64,000 bases of DNA from Glandiceps talaboti (lineage: Eukaryota > Hemichordata > Enteropneusta > Spengelidae), in contig NC_135565.1 of NCBI RefSeq assembly GCF_964340395.1, positions 18,191,209 through 18,255,208 on the forward strand. Direction: 5' to 3'. A program made the translations under genes and the position numbers. The number at the start of each line of letters is the position of its first letter. Within the stretch, counting starts at the first letter, position 1. Shown here one piece after another: positions 20,201-35,200 of this stretch. The notes beneath the pieces were generated by a model. It was given only the letters and a program-made list of their open reading frames with translations, did not search any database and was not told the origin of the DNA.

Positions 20201-23200
20201 ATCATATCATACTAGGCCTAGTGTTGTGTATATCACACACTGTGTGCATGGCATCATATTACACTAGGTCTATAGTGTTGTGTATTTCACACACTGTGTA
20301 CATGACATCACACTACACTAGCTCTAGTGTTGTGTATATCACACACTGTGCACATGGCATCACATTACACTAGGTCTAGTGTTGTGTATGTCACACACTG
20401 TGCACAAGACATCACACCACACTTGGTCTAGTGTTGTGTTTATCACACTGTACATGGCATCATATTACATCACACTAGGTCTAGTGTTGTGTTTAATATC
20501 ACTCACTTTGTACATGACATCACATCACACTAGGTCTAGTGTTGTGTATATCACACACTGTGTACATGACATCACACCACACTAGGTCTAGTGTTGTGTA
20601 TATTAATATCACTCACTGTGTACATGACATCACATCACACTAGGTCTAGTGTTGTGTATATCACACACCGTGTACATGGCATCATATTACACTTAGCTCT
20701 AGTGTTTTGTATATCACACTGTGTACATGACATCAAACCACACTAGGTCTAGTATTGTGTGTATCACACACTGTGTACATGATATCACACCACACTAGCT
20801 CTAGTGTTGTGTATATCACTCACTGTGTACATGGCATCACATTACACTAGGTCTATAGTGTTGTGTATATCACACACTGTGTACATGATATCACACCACA
20901 CTAGCTCTAGTGTTGTGTATATCACACACTGTGTACATGATATCACACCACACTAGCTCTAGTGTTGTGTATATCACACACTGTGTACATAGCATCATAT
21001 TACACTAGCGCTAGTGTTGTGTATATCACACACTGTGTACATGGCATCATATTACACTAGGTCTATTGTTGTGTATATCACACACTGTGTACATAACATC
21101 ATATCATACTAGGTCTAGTGTTGTGTATATCACACACTGTGTACATGACATCACACCACACTAGGTCTATAGTGTTGTGTATATCACACACTGTGTACAT
21201 GGCATCATATTACACTAGCTGTAGTGTTGTGTATATCACAGACTCTGTACATGGCATCATATTACACTAGGTCTATTGTTGTGTATATCACACACTGTGT
21301 ACATAACATCACATCATACTAGGTCTAGTGTTGTGTATATCACACACTGTGTACATGACATCACATCACACTAGGTAAAGTGTTGTGTATATCACACACT
21401 ATGTACATTACATCACATCACACTAGGTGTCGTGTTGTGTATATCACACACTGTGTACATGACATCACATCACACTAGGTCTATTATGTTGTGTATATCA
21501 CACACTGTGTATATGACATCAAACCACACTAGGTCTAGTGTTGTGTATGTCACACACTGTGTACATGACATGACATCATACTAGGTCTAGTGTTGTGTAT
21601 ATCACACACTGTGTACATGACATCACATCACACGAGTTATAGTGTTGTGTATATCACACACTGTGTACATAACATATCACATCATACTAGGTCTAGTGTT
21701 GTGTATATCACACACTGTGTGCATGGCATCATATTACACTAGGTCTAATGTTGTGTATTTCACACACTGTGTACATGACATCACACTACACTAACTCTAG
21801 TGTTGTGTATATCACACACTGTGTACATGACATCACATTACACTAGGTCTAGTGTTGTGTATGTCACAGTGTGTACATGACATCACACCACACTTGGTCT
21901 AGTGTTGTGTTAATTGTCACACACTGTACGTGTCATCATATTACATCACACTAGGTCTAGTGTTGTGTATATCACACACTGTGTACATGGCATCATATTA
22001 CACTTAGCTCTAGTGTTTTGTATATCACACTGTGTACATGACATCACACCACACAAGGTCTAGTGTTATGTATATCACACTCGGTGTACATGACCACACT
22101 TGGTCTAGTGTTGTTTATAGCACACACTGTGTATATGACATCTCACCACACTCTGTGTATTGTTTTGTATAGCACACTGTGTACATGACATCACATCACA
22201 CTAGCTCTAGTGTTGTGTATATCACACACTGTGTACATAACATCACATCATACTAGGTCTAGTGTTGCGTATATCACACACTGTGTACATGACATTACAT
22301 CACACTAGGTATAGTGTTGTGTATATCACACACTGTACATGACATCACATCACACTAGGTCGATCTATATAGTGTTGTGTATATCACACAATACATGTGT
22401 ACACTGTATATACATCACATATTATGAAGATGTCATATCACCCCCACACTATGTAACACACTGTGTGCTTTCAAGCACACAGCACTGTTAATGTTACATT
22501 TATCTCATTGTGTACATAACGCATCACATACTGTGAAGATGTACTGTCATGACATCACATTACACTAGCTCTAGTGTTGTGTATATATCACACACTGTGT
22601 ACATGAAATCACATCACACTAGTTCTAGTGTTTTGTATATCACTGTGTACATGGCATTACACCACACCAGGTCTATTATGTTGTGTATATCACACACTGT
22701 GTATGACATAAAAACCACACTAGGTCTAGTGTTGTGTATGGCACACACTGTGTACATGACATCACACCACAGTTGGTCTAGTGTTGTGTATATCACACAC
22801 TGTGTACATGGCATCATATTACACTAGGTCTATTGTTGTGTCGATCACACACTGTGTACATAACATCACATCATACTAGGTCTAGTGTTGTGTATATCAC
22901 ACACTGTGTACATTACATCACATCACACTAGGTATAGTGTTGTGTATATCACATACTGTGTATATAACATCACATCATACTAGGTCTATAGTGATGTGTA
23001 TATCACACACTATGTGCATGGCATCATATTACACTAGGTCTAGTGTTGTGTATATCACACACTGTGTACATGACATCACATCACACTAGGTCTAGTGTTG
23101 TGTATATCACACACTGTACATGGCATCATATTACACTAGGTCTAGTGTTGTGTATATCACACACTATGTAGATAACATCACATCATACTAGGTCTAGTGT

Positions 23201-26200
23201 TGTGTATATCACACACTGTGTACATGACATCACATCACACTAGGTCTATTATTTTGTGTCTATCACACACTGTGTATTTGACATCAAACCACACTTAAGG
23301 TCTAGTGTTGTGTATGTCACACACTGTGTACATGACATCACATCACACTATGTCTATTGTTGTGTATATCACACACTGTGTACATAACATCACATCATAC
23401 TAGGTCTAGTGTTTTGTATATCACACACTGTACATGACATCACATCACACTAGCTCTAGTGTTGTGTATATCACACACTGTGTACATGACATCACATTAC
23501 ACTAGGTCTAGTATTGTGTATGTCACACACTGTGTACATGACATCACACCACACTTGGTCTAGTGTTGTGTATATCACACACTGTGTACATGGCATCATA
23601 TTACACTTAGCTCTAGTGTTGTGTATATCACACTGTGTACATGGCATCATATTACACCTAGCTCTAGTGTTGTGTATATCACACTGTGTACATGACATCA
23701 CACCACACTAGGTCTAGTATTGTGTATATCACACTGTGTATATAAGACCACACTAGGTTTAGTGTTGTTTATTATATCACACACTGTGTATATGACATCT
23801 CACCACACTTTGTGTATTGTTTTGTATATGACACTGTGTACATGACATCACATCACACTAAGTGTTGTGTATATCACACACTGTGTACATGGCATCATAT
23901 TACACTAGGTCTATTGTTGTGTATATCACATTGTGTACATAACATCACATCATACTAGGTCTAGTGTTGTGTATATCACACACTGTGTACATGATATCAC
24001 ATCACACTAGGTCTAGTGTTGTGTATATCACATTGTGTACATGACATCACATCACACTAGGTCTAGTGTTGTGTATATCACACACTGTGTACATGACATC
24101 ACATCACACTAGGTCTATATAGTGTTGTGTATATCACACAATACATGTGTACCTTACAGAACCGACATGTATGTGAGAAGCATGTGAGAAGCATGTAGAA
24201 TAACCATGCACATGCTTATTCTACATGCTTATAAGTATATAGGCATGTATGGGCAAATAAGCAGTCCATAAGCATGTGTATAGGCCGAATTATTTAAATG
24301 AGCTAAGTATGTGCATGCTTATACACATGCTTATTTTAAGCATGTGCATAATTTATACGCATGCTTATTTAAACATGTACATACTTGTGAATAAGCATGT
24401 GCATGCTTGTGAATAAGCATGTGCATGCTTGTGAATAACCATGTACATGCTTAAATAAACATGCAATATAAGCATGCACATACTTAGCTCATTTAAATAA
24501 TTCGGCCTATACACATGTTTATGGACTGCTTATTGGTCAATAACCATGTACATGCTTGTGAATAAGCATGTGAAAATTCTATACAGCACATGTGCTAGTT
24601 ACTCTACATGCAGATTTTGACAAGTAATTCACCATTATTTAGTAAAAAGGTGCCAAATATGAACTCTGAGAGACCACAAACAGACCTGACATACATACTT
24701 CTGATAGCTTTCAGTTTGTGACAATGCTGAAAGATGAGTTGTACTAGGCCCACAGGCACTCGAATCAATCTGTATGATTTGGGGAGGAAAAATGTATATG
24801 AATAAGAGAAGGTATGAAGGTACTCAACATTTGAACTGCTGACCATGATGCAGCCACCTTCCATCTTGTTTTGGGAGAAAGATAATTATTACCGTGATTG
24901 CTACTGATTGGAAGGATACATCCTCAAAAATGCAAACTTTTTTGAAAATAAGACAATATAGGAGGCCATTTAGAGGCATAAAATATCAAACAAAAAACAT
25001 AATTTAAAGTCTTACAAAGCTTGAATGTGGATTTAAAATACCAGAATTTAGAGACAATTATGACATACAGTACATTTTATCTGGCTATGAAGTGTAATTG
25101 TTGTGGCAAAGCTGAAAGATATTTTGCAGATGTGGTAAATGACTTCTCCTGAACTTTAATTTGATTCCAAAAAAATCATGAATAAAGAAAGAGTAAAACA
25201 TTTGAAGACTTTCAGACTTTTGATGGCCCAATGACTGCCCTTCCCATGGTCATAAAGTTTTGCTCATTTCCTTTAGTGAATATTGGATATGCAACAGTTT
25301 AATTTTATCTCCATTCATGCTTGTATGCATCATCAGAGCGAAGTAAACCACTGATAGTACATAATTTGGAATTGCCTCAAATGTATATTGTTACATGTAC
25401 TATTCAGAAAATATAAAACAAAGTGTGCAAATTCACTGACATGCAAAGCCAGCATGATATTTTGCCCATCACAAAAAAAAATAAAAAAATGTTGAACAGC
25501 TTTTTTTCTGGCCTTATTCACTATACATTAAAAAAAAAATCATACACCTTGATTTGAGTGCCTGTGACTCGGCCATGTGTCCCATAATCATAGTGAGGGT
25601 CGGTTATGGAGCTGGCTTACATTTGTAAAAAAAAAAAAAAAACGACTTGTGCACATGTAAAAATCAGTTTAACTCGTTTATTTACAACCAAATTTTATTT
25701 GAAACTATTAGTAATGAAAGTGAACAGTTTAAAAAATGATCGATAATAACAGGCTGAGAAGGAACTATACGGAAATCAAGGCCTACCGTAACTTATAATA
25801 CATACATTGCAGTACACTGTACAGTGTGTATCCATGCTTGCATTTGCAGCTGTATCTCCACAATCACGTAAATGTCATAATCACAATGGGGTTGGTTGTA
25901 TTGTAACCCTGATCAATAATTGGTATGGTGTAACAGCTTTTGGTAAAGGTTCCACTGTTGTAAACATTTTGTAGTGTTGAAAATACGACTGATAACGCGA
26001 GCATGAATGTTGACTGTTCAAATTTCCGTGGACAATGCAGTAATGGCCGATATTTGAATTTCAACCAATAAGATCGCAGAAATCTGGTCACATGGGAAGC
26101 TATGAATATATTATGAAAATGAAGTAAATAAATATGGCGGCCTCCATGTCCAATGTGTTGTAGAACATATGACCTGGATTTTCAGATCGATTTCTCCCCA

Positions 26201-29200
26201 GTTATCTTTCAAATACAGGTAAATTTAACATGAACAGTAATCGGAGCCACTAAATTCAGCATTCACAATACTAATACCAATCCTTATCAATTGTATGCCC
26301 GGCAAAAGCGAGAAACAACACGTCATTGCATGACTTGTATTGTACATGCACCCGGATCAAAGCATGTCTTGAATTTACCATGTACATTTGCTAAGCATGT
26401 GAAATAAGCTTGTACATTTTAAAGATTTACCATGTACATGTTAATATTTGCTAAGCATGTGAAATAAGCTTGTACATTTTAAAGATTTACCATGTACATG
26501 TTAATATTTGCTAAGCATGTGAAATAAGCTTGTACATTTATAAGATTAGCCATGTACATGTTAGAGTTAGCATGTGGAACATTCAGAAATAAGCATGCTA
26601 TCAATACACATGCTATGAAATGGTTATTTTTATTGAAATAAGCATGTGACATGCTTCTGACATGGTTACGAACTACTTAATAAGCAGTCCAGTTTTGTAA
26701 GGGGGTACACTGTATATATACATCACATATTATGAAGGTGTCATATCACCCCCACACTATATAACACACTGTGTGCTTTCAAGCACACAGCACTGTTAGT
26801 GTTACATTTATCTCATTGTGTACATAACGCATCACATCAATCAATCAATCAATCAAAGAGATTTATATAGCGCCAAACTCCACTACGTAGCAATGTTCAA
26901 TGGCGCTTTACAAAAGTGTGGATATATAGAGATGTCAGTAGGCTCTGCTAAACAGATAATAATTCTTTATACGCTTCTTAAAAATATCAAGGCTGGGTGA
27001 CTGGCGCACTTCTCGAGGGACATTGTTCCAAGCGAAGTGGGCAGTACACGAGAAAGCACGATCACCATAGGTCTTCCGGTTACTCCGTGGTACATGAAGT
27101 AAGATTTTGTCGTTTGATCGGAGAACTCTGGATGACACTTTCAGGTTGATTAGATCAGATATATAGACAGGAGCAGTGTTGTTCAGAGCTGTGTACGTTA
27201 GTAGCAGGATCTTGTATTGGATTCTGTAGTGTACTGGTAGCCAGTGTAATTCCGTAAGTATAGGGGTTATGTGGTGATATTTCTGAGTGCAAGACACAAT
27301 TCTGGCTGCTGAGTTCAGGGCATGCTGAAGTGGTAGAATGGATGAAGATGGTAGACCACACAGGAGTGCATTACAGTAATCTAGTTTTGATGTGATTAGA
27401 GCATGTATTAACATCTGACAGACTTCCTTAGTTAGATACTGGCGAATATGGCTTATTTGACGGAGGTGGTAGTAAACTGACTTGCATATCATGTGAATGT
27501 GTTTACATAGCGTGTAGTTTTCATCAAATGTTACTCCTATATTCCGTGCGGAGTTTACAATTGGAATAGAACTTGATCCAATTATCATGTGATCAATAGG
27601 ACGAGGTGAACGGTTGAACTGGGACCTAATTAACAGAAGTACTTCAGTTTTGCCGTCATTGAGTTGGAGTTTATTTTCTGTCATCCACATTTTTATTTCA
27701 TGAACCATTCTTTCCATCTCGTGTACTGTAGATAGGATGTCAGACTGGGAGAAATACTGAATATAGAGTTGATTGTCGTCGGCGTACTGTTGAAAGTTGA
27801 TATTGTGATTTCGAATGAGCTGAACAAGTGGTAGGATGTAAATGCAGAGCAAAAGTGGACCAAGCACTGAACCCTGTGGTACTCCGAATTGCATAGTTGA
27901 GTATCGGATGTTGAGCCATGTATAGATATAGACTATTTTCTGTTCTTTAGATAGGATGAAAACCATTGCAATGGGATGTTCTTGATGCCAAGTTTAGATA
28001 ACCTTGAGATGAGTATGTTGTGATCAATAGTGTCAAAAGCAGAGGAGAGGTCGAGGAGAACCATAAGTTAGTACACATTGGCCAGCATCCAGTGTCTTGC
28101 AGATATCATTAATATTGACTTTAATAGTGAGAGCTGTTTCAGTGCTGTGGTATTTTTTGTATGCTGACTGAAGTGGTTCTAGTAGTGAGTTGGCGGTCAG
28201 GTATGATGTTAACTGATGTGCAACGATCTTTTCAAGGACTTTTGATAGAAAGGGTAAGTTTGAAACGGGTCTGTATTTCTTGAACACATTTTTGTGATGG
28301 TTTCATAAGTATCGGTGTGACGACTGCATTCTTGAGAGAGTCGGGAACAGTGTACTAGTTGTGAGAGATAGGTTTATGATCACAGATATGATGGTTAGGA
28401 GATTACCTTGATATTGCTTCAGAAGTGTTGTAGGGATAGGATGGCGAGTTAGAGATAACTTTGCTGATTTCTTCCTTATTAACAGTATGGAATGTAGAGA
28501 ATGATGACGAGACAGCTGCAACTGGAAATACGAAATCTATTGATGTATGGTGAACATTATCCAGGCTTGAACGGATAGATGTGATCTTGCTGGTGAAATA
28601 ATGGCTAAACTGTTCTGCTAAATCTTTGGTTGAGGTATGATCGGGTAGAGTCATCTCCATGCTCTTTCCAGACAGGGTTGATAGGATACGAAAAAGCGAT
28701 TTCTGGTTACCCGAGTTTTCTTCAATTAGGTTGGAGAAGTAGTCTTTCTTGGCATGTCTCATAGAGTGACTGACATTTCTGCATTCATTGAGGTAGATCT
28801 GATGGTGGATCGTCAGCTTTGTTCTTCTCCACTGATGTTCAGCCTTTCGTCTCTTCTTCTTAGCCATGTCGATTTCATACGTGTACCACTTGGTACCTGG
28901 GCGTATAGTCATGATTCGCTTCGTAAGTGGCGCATGATCTTGAAGAACTTCAGTTAGATGTTGGTTGTATGTTAATTGATATGGCTGAGGACAGATCGTT
29001 TGGTGGTGAGACAAATTCAGATCTTTGCTCCAGATCGTGAATGAAACTGTCGGCTGAGATAGCTGAGATACGACGATAAGAAATTTCACGTTTACTAGGT
29101 TTTGGTTTGACAAGAGCAAGTTCTGCGTGAACAGGACTGTGGTCAGAGAGTTGCAGTCAATCTATAGAAACAGTATTGATGTTGGTTGCAGAGTTAGATA

Positions 29201-32200
29201 AGATGAGATCCAGAGTGTGACCCTATTTATGTGTGTAGGTTGTTTGACCCATTGTTTGAGATTGCAAGCACTGATGATTCCATTGAATTTCTGTGTAGTT
29301 GGATTGTTTTCGTCTTCGAGATGTAGATTGAAATCCCCAACGATATAGAGATTTCCAGGGCTTGTAGCATATTTTTCAAGTGTGGTACTGAACTCATTCA
29401 TGAACTATGGTACCGTAAATTTGTTCGTAACTGATGGTGGTGGACGATAGACAAGAATAAATTTCAAGGAGAGATGCTGGTGCGAAATAGTTGCTTCGAC
29501 TGCCTCGAAAGATTGTACAAAACGAATAGGTTTCCATGATGTCAACTTCAGTGATAACTTATGAATTAGAGCCAAACCGCCACCGATCTTGCCAACCCGG
29601 GGTAGTTGTTTGTAATCATAACCTGATGGTGTACACTCAGCAATTATATGTTCATCACCGGACTCTCTTAACCATGTTTCGGTCAGTACAAGAATGTCAA
29701 TATCTTTATCTGTTATGTAATCTGCAATATCTAATGATTTACTTCTAACTGAGCGGACATTCCATGTTGTGAGTAGAAGTTTACATTTATCATTGAGAGA
29801 TTTAGAATCCTTGTGAGGGGGTGGATGTGTTTGAATATGGATGATATTGTTGAAGTTCACATCCTTAGGTTTAGAACAGGAGGCAAAATTGTAGGTGTTG
29901 TGTGAATTGATAACTTTGATTGGTCTTTCTTTCTTCACACCTGCTCTAGTGCCTCTGTGAGTGGCAGGTTTGCATTGTAGGTTCAGTGACTTGATGGCAT
30001 TCCAGACAGGGACTAGGCAGCCTTGATTTATAGGAGGTGTCAAAAAGTCTAAGAATGGATCTTGAATAATGCATAGTGGACCAGTTTGCATAATTATGAG
30101 AGTAGTGTCAATATGAGACACTTGAGTAATTGTTTATATGCAGATGAGAACAGTAAACAACTTACAGTCTTCTACAATTTGTGATGAAGGATTTTTCCAG
30201 TTGTAATTTTCTCCAGAAATCGACTGGCAATAAGTTTCGAAAGTTCACAAGTACGTTCTCCAGCTATTTATGCACTTAGTAGCTTCAAAGTTGAGGACAA
30301 CAACGCTCACTTATGCCTGTAAAAATCACCAATCAGCAGAGCTGGACATGGGGCTGCCATACCGGTGCACACCATTTACACATGCTGTGAAGATGTACTC
30401 AGTCTGTCATGACATCACACTACACTAGCTCTAGTGTTGTGTATATCACACACTGTGTACATGAAATCACATCACACTAGGTCTAGTGTTGTGTATATCA
30501 CTGTGTACATGGCATTACATCACACTACACTAGGTCTAGTGTTGTGTATATCACACACTGTACACATGAAATCACATCACACTAGGTCTAGTGTTGTGTA
30601 TATCACACACTGTACACATGAAATCACATCACACTAGGTCTAGTGTTGTGTATATCACACATTGTGTACATAACATCACATCACACTAGGTCTATAGTGT
30701 TGTGTATATCACTGTGTACATGGCATTACACCACACCAGGTCTAGTGTTGTGTATATCACACACTGTGTATATGACATAAAACCACACTAGGTCTAGTGT
30801 TGTGTATGTCACACACTGTGTACATGACATCACACCACACTTGGTCTAGTGTTGTGTTTATCACACACTGTACGTGGCATCATATTACACTTAGGTCTAT
30901 TGTTGTGTATATCACACACTGTGTACATGACATCACATCACACTAGGTATAGTGTTGTGTATATCACACTGTGTATATGGCATCATATTACACTAGGTCT
31001 ATTGTTGTGTATATCACACACTGTATATGGCATCATATTACACTAGGTCTAGTGTTGTGTATATCACACACTGTGCACATGGCATCATATTACACTAGGT
31101 CTATTGTTGTGTATATCACACACTGTGTACATAACATCACATCATACTAGGTCTATGTGTATATCACACACTGTGTACATTACATCACATCACACTAGGT
31201 CTATTGTTGTGTATATCACACACTGTGTACATGACATCACATCACACTAGGTCTAGTGTTGCGTATATCACACACTGTGTGCATGGCGTCATATTACACT
31301 AGGTCTAGTGTTGTGTATATCATGGTATATCACAATACAGTACATAACATCACATCATACTAGGTCTAGTGTTGTGTATATCACACACTGTGTGCATGGC
31401 ATCATATTACACTAGGTCTAGTGTTGTGTATATCACACACTGTGTACATGACATCACATCACACTAGGTCTAGTGTTACGTATATCACACACTGTGTACA
31501 TTGCATCATATTACACTAGGTCTATTGTTATGTATATCACACACTGTGTGCATGGCATCATATTACATCACACTAGGTCTAGTGTTGCGTATATCACACA
31601 CTGTACATGACATCACATCACACTAGGTCTATTATGTTGTGTATATCACACACTGTGTATATGACATCAAACCACACTAGGTCTTGTGTTGTGTATGTCA
31701 CACACTGTGTACATGAGATCACACCACACTTGGTCTAGTGTTGTGTATATCACACACTTTGTACATGGCATCATATTACACTTAGGTCTTTTGTTGTGTA
31801 TATCACACACTGTACATAACATCACATCATACTAGGTCTAGTGTTGTGTATATCACACACTGTGTACATGACATCAAACCACACTTGGTCTAGTGTTGTG
31901 TATATCACACACTGTGTACATGACATCACATCATACTAGCTAGGTCTAGTGTTGTGTATATCACACACTGCGTACATGACATCAAACCACACTAGGTCTA
32001 GTGTTGTGTATATCACACACTGTGTGCACGGCATCATATTACACTAGGCCTATTGTTGTGTATATCACACACTGTGTACATAACATCACATCATACTAGG
32101 TCTAGTGTTGTGTATATCACACACTGTGTACATGGCATCATATTACACTAGGTCTATAGTGTTGTGTATATCACACACTGTGTACATAACATCACATCAT

Positions 32201-35200
32201 ACTAGGTCTAGTGTTGTGTATATCACACACTGTGTGCATGGCATCATATTACACTAGGTCTAGTGTTGTGTATATCACACACTGTGTACATGACATCACA
32301 TCACACTAGGTCTAGTGTTGTGTATATCACACTCTGTGTACATGGCATCATAATACACTAAGTCTGGTGTTGTGTATATCACTCACTGTGTACATAACAT
32401 CACATTACACTAGCTCTAGTGTTGTGTATATCACACACTGTGTACATGACATCACATCAAACTAGGTCTAGTGTTATGTATATCACACTGTGTATATGAC
32501 CACACTAGGTCTAGGGTTGTTTATATAACACACTGTGTATATGACATCTCACCACACTCTGTGTATTGTTTTGTATATGACACTGTGTACATGACATCAC
32601 ACCACACTTAGTCTAGCTCTAGTGTTGTGTATAATCACACACTGTGTACATGATGTCATGCTACACTAGGTCTATATAGTGTTGTGTATATCACACAATA
32701 CATGTGTACACTGTATAAACAACACATATTATGAAGATGTCATGATATCACCCCCACACTATGTAACACACTGCGTGCTTTCAAGCACACAGCATTGTTA
32801 GTGTTACATTTATCTCATTGTGCACTAGCTGTTGCATGTAGCGCATTCTACATGCATATAACATCAGACTGCATGTGACTGTGGGTATATATCACATCCC
32901 ATGAAGATGTACAGTCATGCCTTATATAACACCTTTGACACTGTGTACTAGTACATGTGTATATCACATTATACTTGAAATCAGACAGCATTATGTGTGT
33001 ATATTATCTCATCCTGTCTATGAAATTACACACAATACCTTGTGTATACTGTGGATACAGGACACACGCTGTCCATGAAATCACAAAACAGTAAATTATA
33101 TCACACTGCATCATTCTGATTAAAATCTGATGTGGTTAAAGCTGCTAGATGTCTTTATTTACCTTTAATGTCATCGTATTGCTTTGTTCTGGCTTGCTGC
33201 CCTCTCACATCTGACCCTGCTTCGGCTAATCCCCATATCTCATCCGACATTTTTTCTGACTGTCGCAATGTCACATCTGCATATGACGCTTTACCTGGCT
33301 GTCGAAATCTCATATATGACCCTGTGTAATAGACAATGTCGTTTGAATCTCAAGAATCTTGCGCTTTTGATTAGCCAATCAGGATGAGCATTACATTGGC
33401 AGCTGTTCACACTTGAGAAATTGAAAAAACAAGCAAACTAACTTCACTTACATAATACATGAAGGTCAACTGTTCGTATGAAGCTTCTCTGAATGATTTT
33501 GGAAAAATTAAGCATGTTTTTGTAGAAAACTTACAACATCCTTGAGATTAAACTTAAAGATTTTACACTGAATAAGAACTTTGAAATTTTGCTGCCAAAG
33601 TTGCAATGTAAACAATTTAGTTTGCACTACTGAGGAGCAGACATTGAGAAGAAATCTGAGAAATTTAGTATTGAAATCAAGGGTTAATGTAGGTAGAGCT
33701 TAAAGTAGAATAGTTACACAGTCGTGTGTTTTAAACATATTTTAATATCTGGCAACATCTGGGCACTATTATATTAAATATAATAGTAACTATTTCCTTC
33801 AGCTTTCATTCAGTAATCTTCATAGCATCAATCCATATTTGTACTTCTACATGGTCTAATCTATCAATACATTTATTATGGTTGGCTTATTATCTCTCTC
33901 TGCACCATTTTATAATTCATCAGTGGATACTCAATGCAATTTTGTTCATCAAACAACTTGTGGAAGAAATACATGAAAGTGTATATTTCAGCAATTGCAA
34001 CCACTTCCACAATATTAAGAACCACTATGTTTATCTACTAGACTAAATGCTGTTAGACAATACTGACATAAATTGAATCATATCATTTGAAAGAAATTAA
34101 TTATATCTTTGCCGTGCCACTAACCTTTGATTTTGTCCATTTCCATTTCTTCAAGTCTTTCAATCTCCTGCTGCTTAGTAATATTCGTCTTTTCAAGATC
34201 CTCAACCTTTTCTTTAAGACTGATGACTTCCTCCTTGAGTTGACGGTTTTCTTCTGAAAGAGATGGATCTCCCCCCTTTTCTGAAGATTCTTTCAATTTA
34301 GAAATCTCTTTGCTTAATTGTATGATTTTATCCATCAGAACATTTTCTCTCTTTTCATTTTCCTCTTGATTCTTTCTCAATATTTCTATTTCAATATCTT
34401 TCTCTTTAAGACGTGCTTGCAGGGTGACCTGATCTACTTTAAGTAAATCTGCATTTTCTTTCAGGGCAGTATTAAGTATCTGAATTCTAGCTTCATACTG
34501 TATCATTTGTTTCTGTAAGGAATTGACAGTGGTTTTTAGTTTGCAAGTCTCTAGTCGAAGCTCGCTGTTTTCTTTAGTAAGCTCAGTTTCTCTTTGTGTA
34601 CTTTCCTCATTATCATCCACATCAGATGTTGTTGATACTGTAACAGAAGTTTCACCTGTAGACCAGTAAAAATAAATGTCATTGATAAATTAAAAGTTAG
34701 AAATGTAGAAATGCTCATCAAATAGGCAAAATTTAACTGAATATGCCACATGGAAAGTTACAACCTAAAATTCCACAATCATATATGGTGCATGTTTAAT
34801 TAATATTGAACTATCAGCTAATAAAGAATCTGAGCTTGCTATTATTAAGCTAGCTATCAGGAAGTGCAGGTACACAATTCCAAGAATTGGTAAATGATCC
34901 ACAGAATAAAACATTAAAATAGTGTGGTATTTCCTCAGAAACATTTTTCTGGGAATTGTGACATGTATTTTTCATAAAAGACTTTTATTTGTAAATCTGA
35001 GGAATAGTGATAATGTGTCTACTCGTCCACATAATTCCCTGTAGAAAAGTACTAAAATAAGCACTACTGGTCTGATAATAGAAATAGTACCAAGAATTGA
35101 AGACATGGGCTTAGATAAACTATATCCAAGTTCCCGAAGTTTTTATAAGGAAATCTTATTACTTAGATGTAAGTTCAGGACTTTCGGAAATGAGTAAATC

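Larger units (their letters stand above)
24153..26701. mobile_element. Terminal-inverted-repeat DNA element (about 2.55 kb), probably non-autonomous
   Basis: Termini CTTACAGAACCGACATG and, inverted, CTTACAAAACTGGACTG. Subterminal regions at both ends are packed with AAGCATGT/ACATGCTT words in both orientations. Comparison with the uninterrupted block at 22402 places the insertion within TGTGTAC|ACTG; flanks read GTGTAC and GGGGTAC, so a target duplication of about 6-8 bp is possible but imperfect. The middle (24600-26340) has only short frames; no transposase was recognised. The family is unassigned; subterminal repeats of this kind are usual in hAT- and P-like elements. Confidence 0.75.

Noticed and set aside
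24604-26091. Two minus frames (86 and 75 codons) inside the DNA element, considered as transposase pieces
   Set aside because: No DDE/hAT or THAP-type motif recognised; the frames are short and unlinked.
16930-32690. Open frames up to 105 codons with Ser-His-Thr-Val-Tyr repeats in the minisatellite
   Set aside because: The 52-bp unit forces rotation through all three frames; these are translations of a non-coding repeat with no start or splice context.
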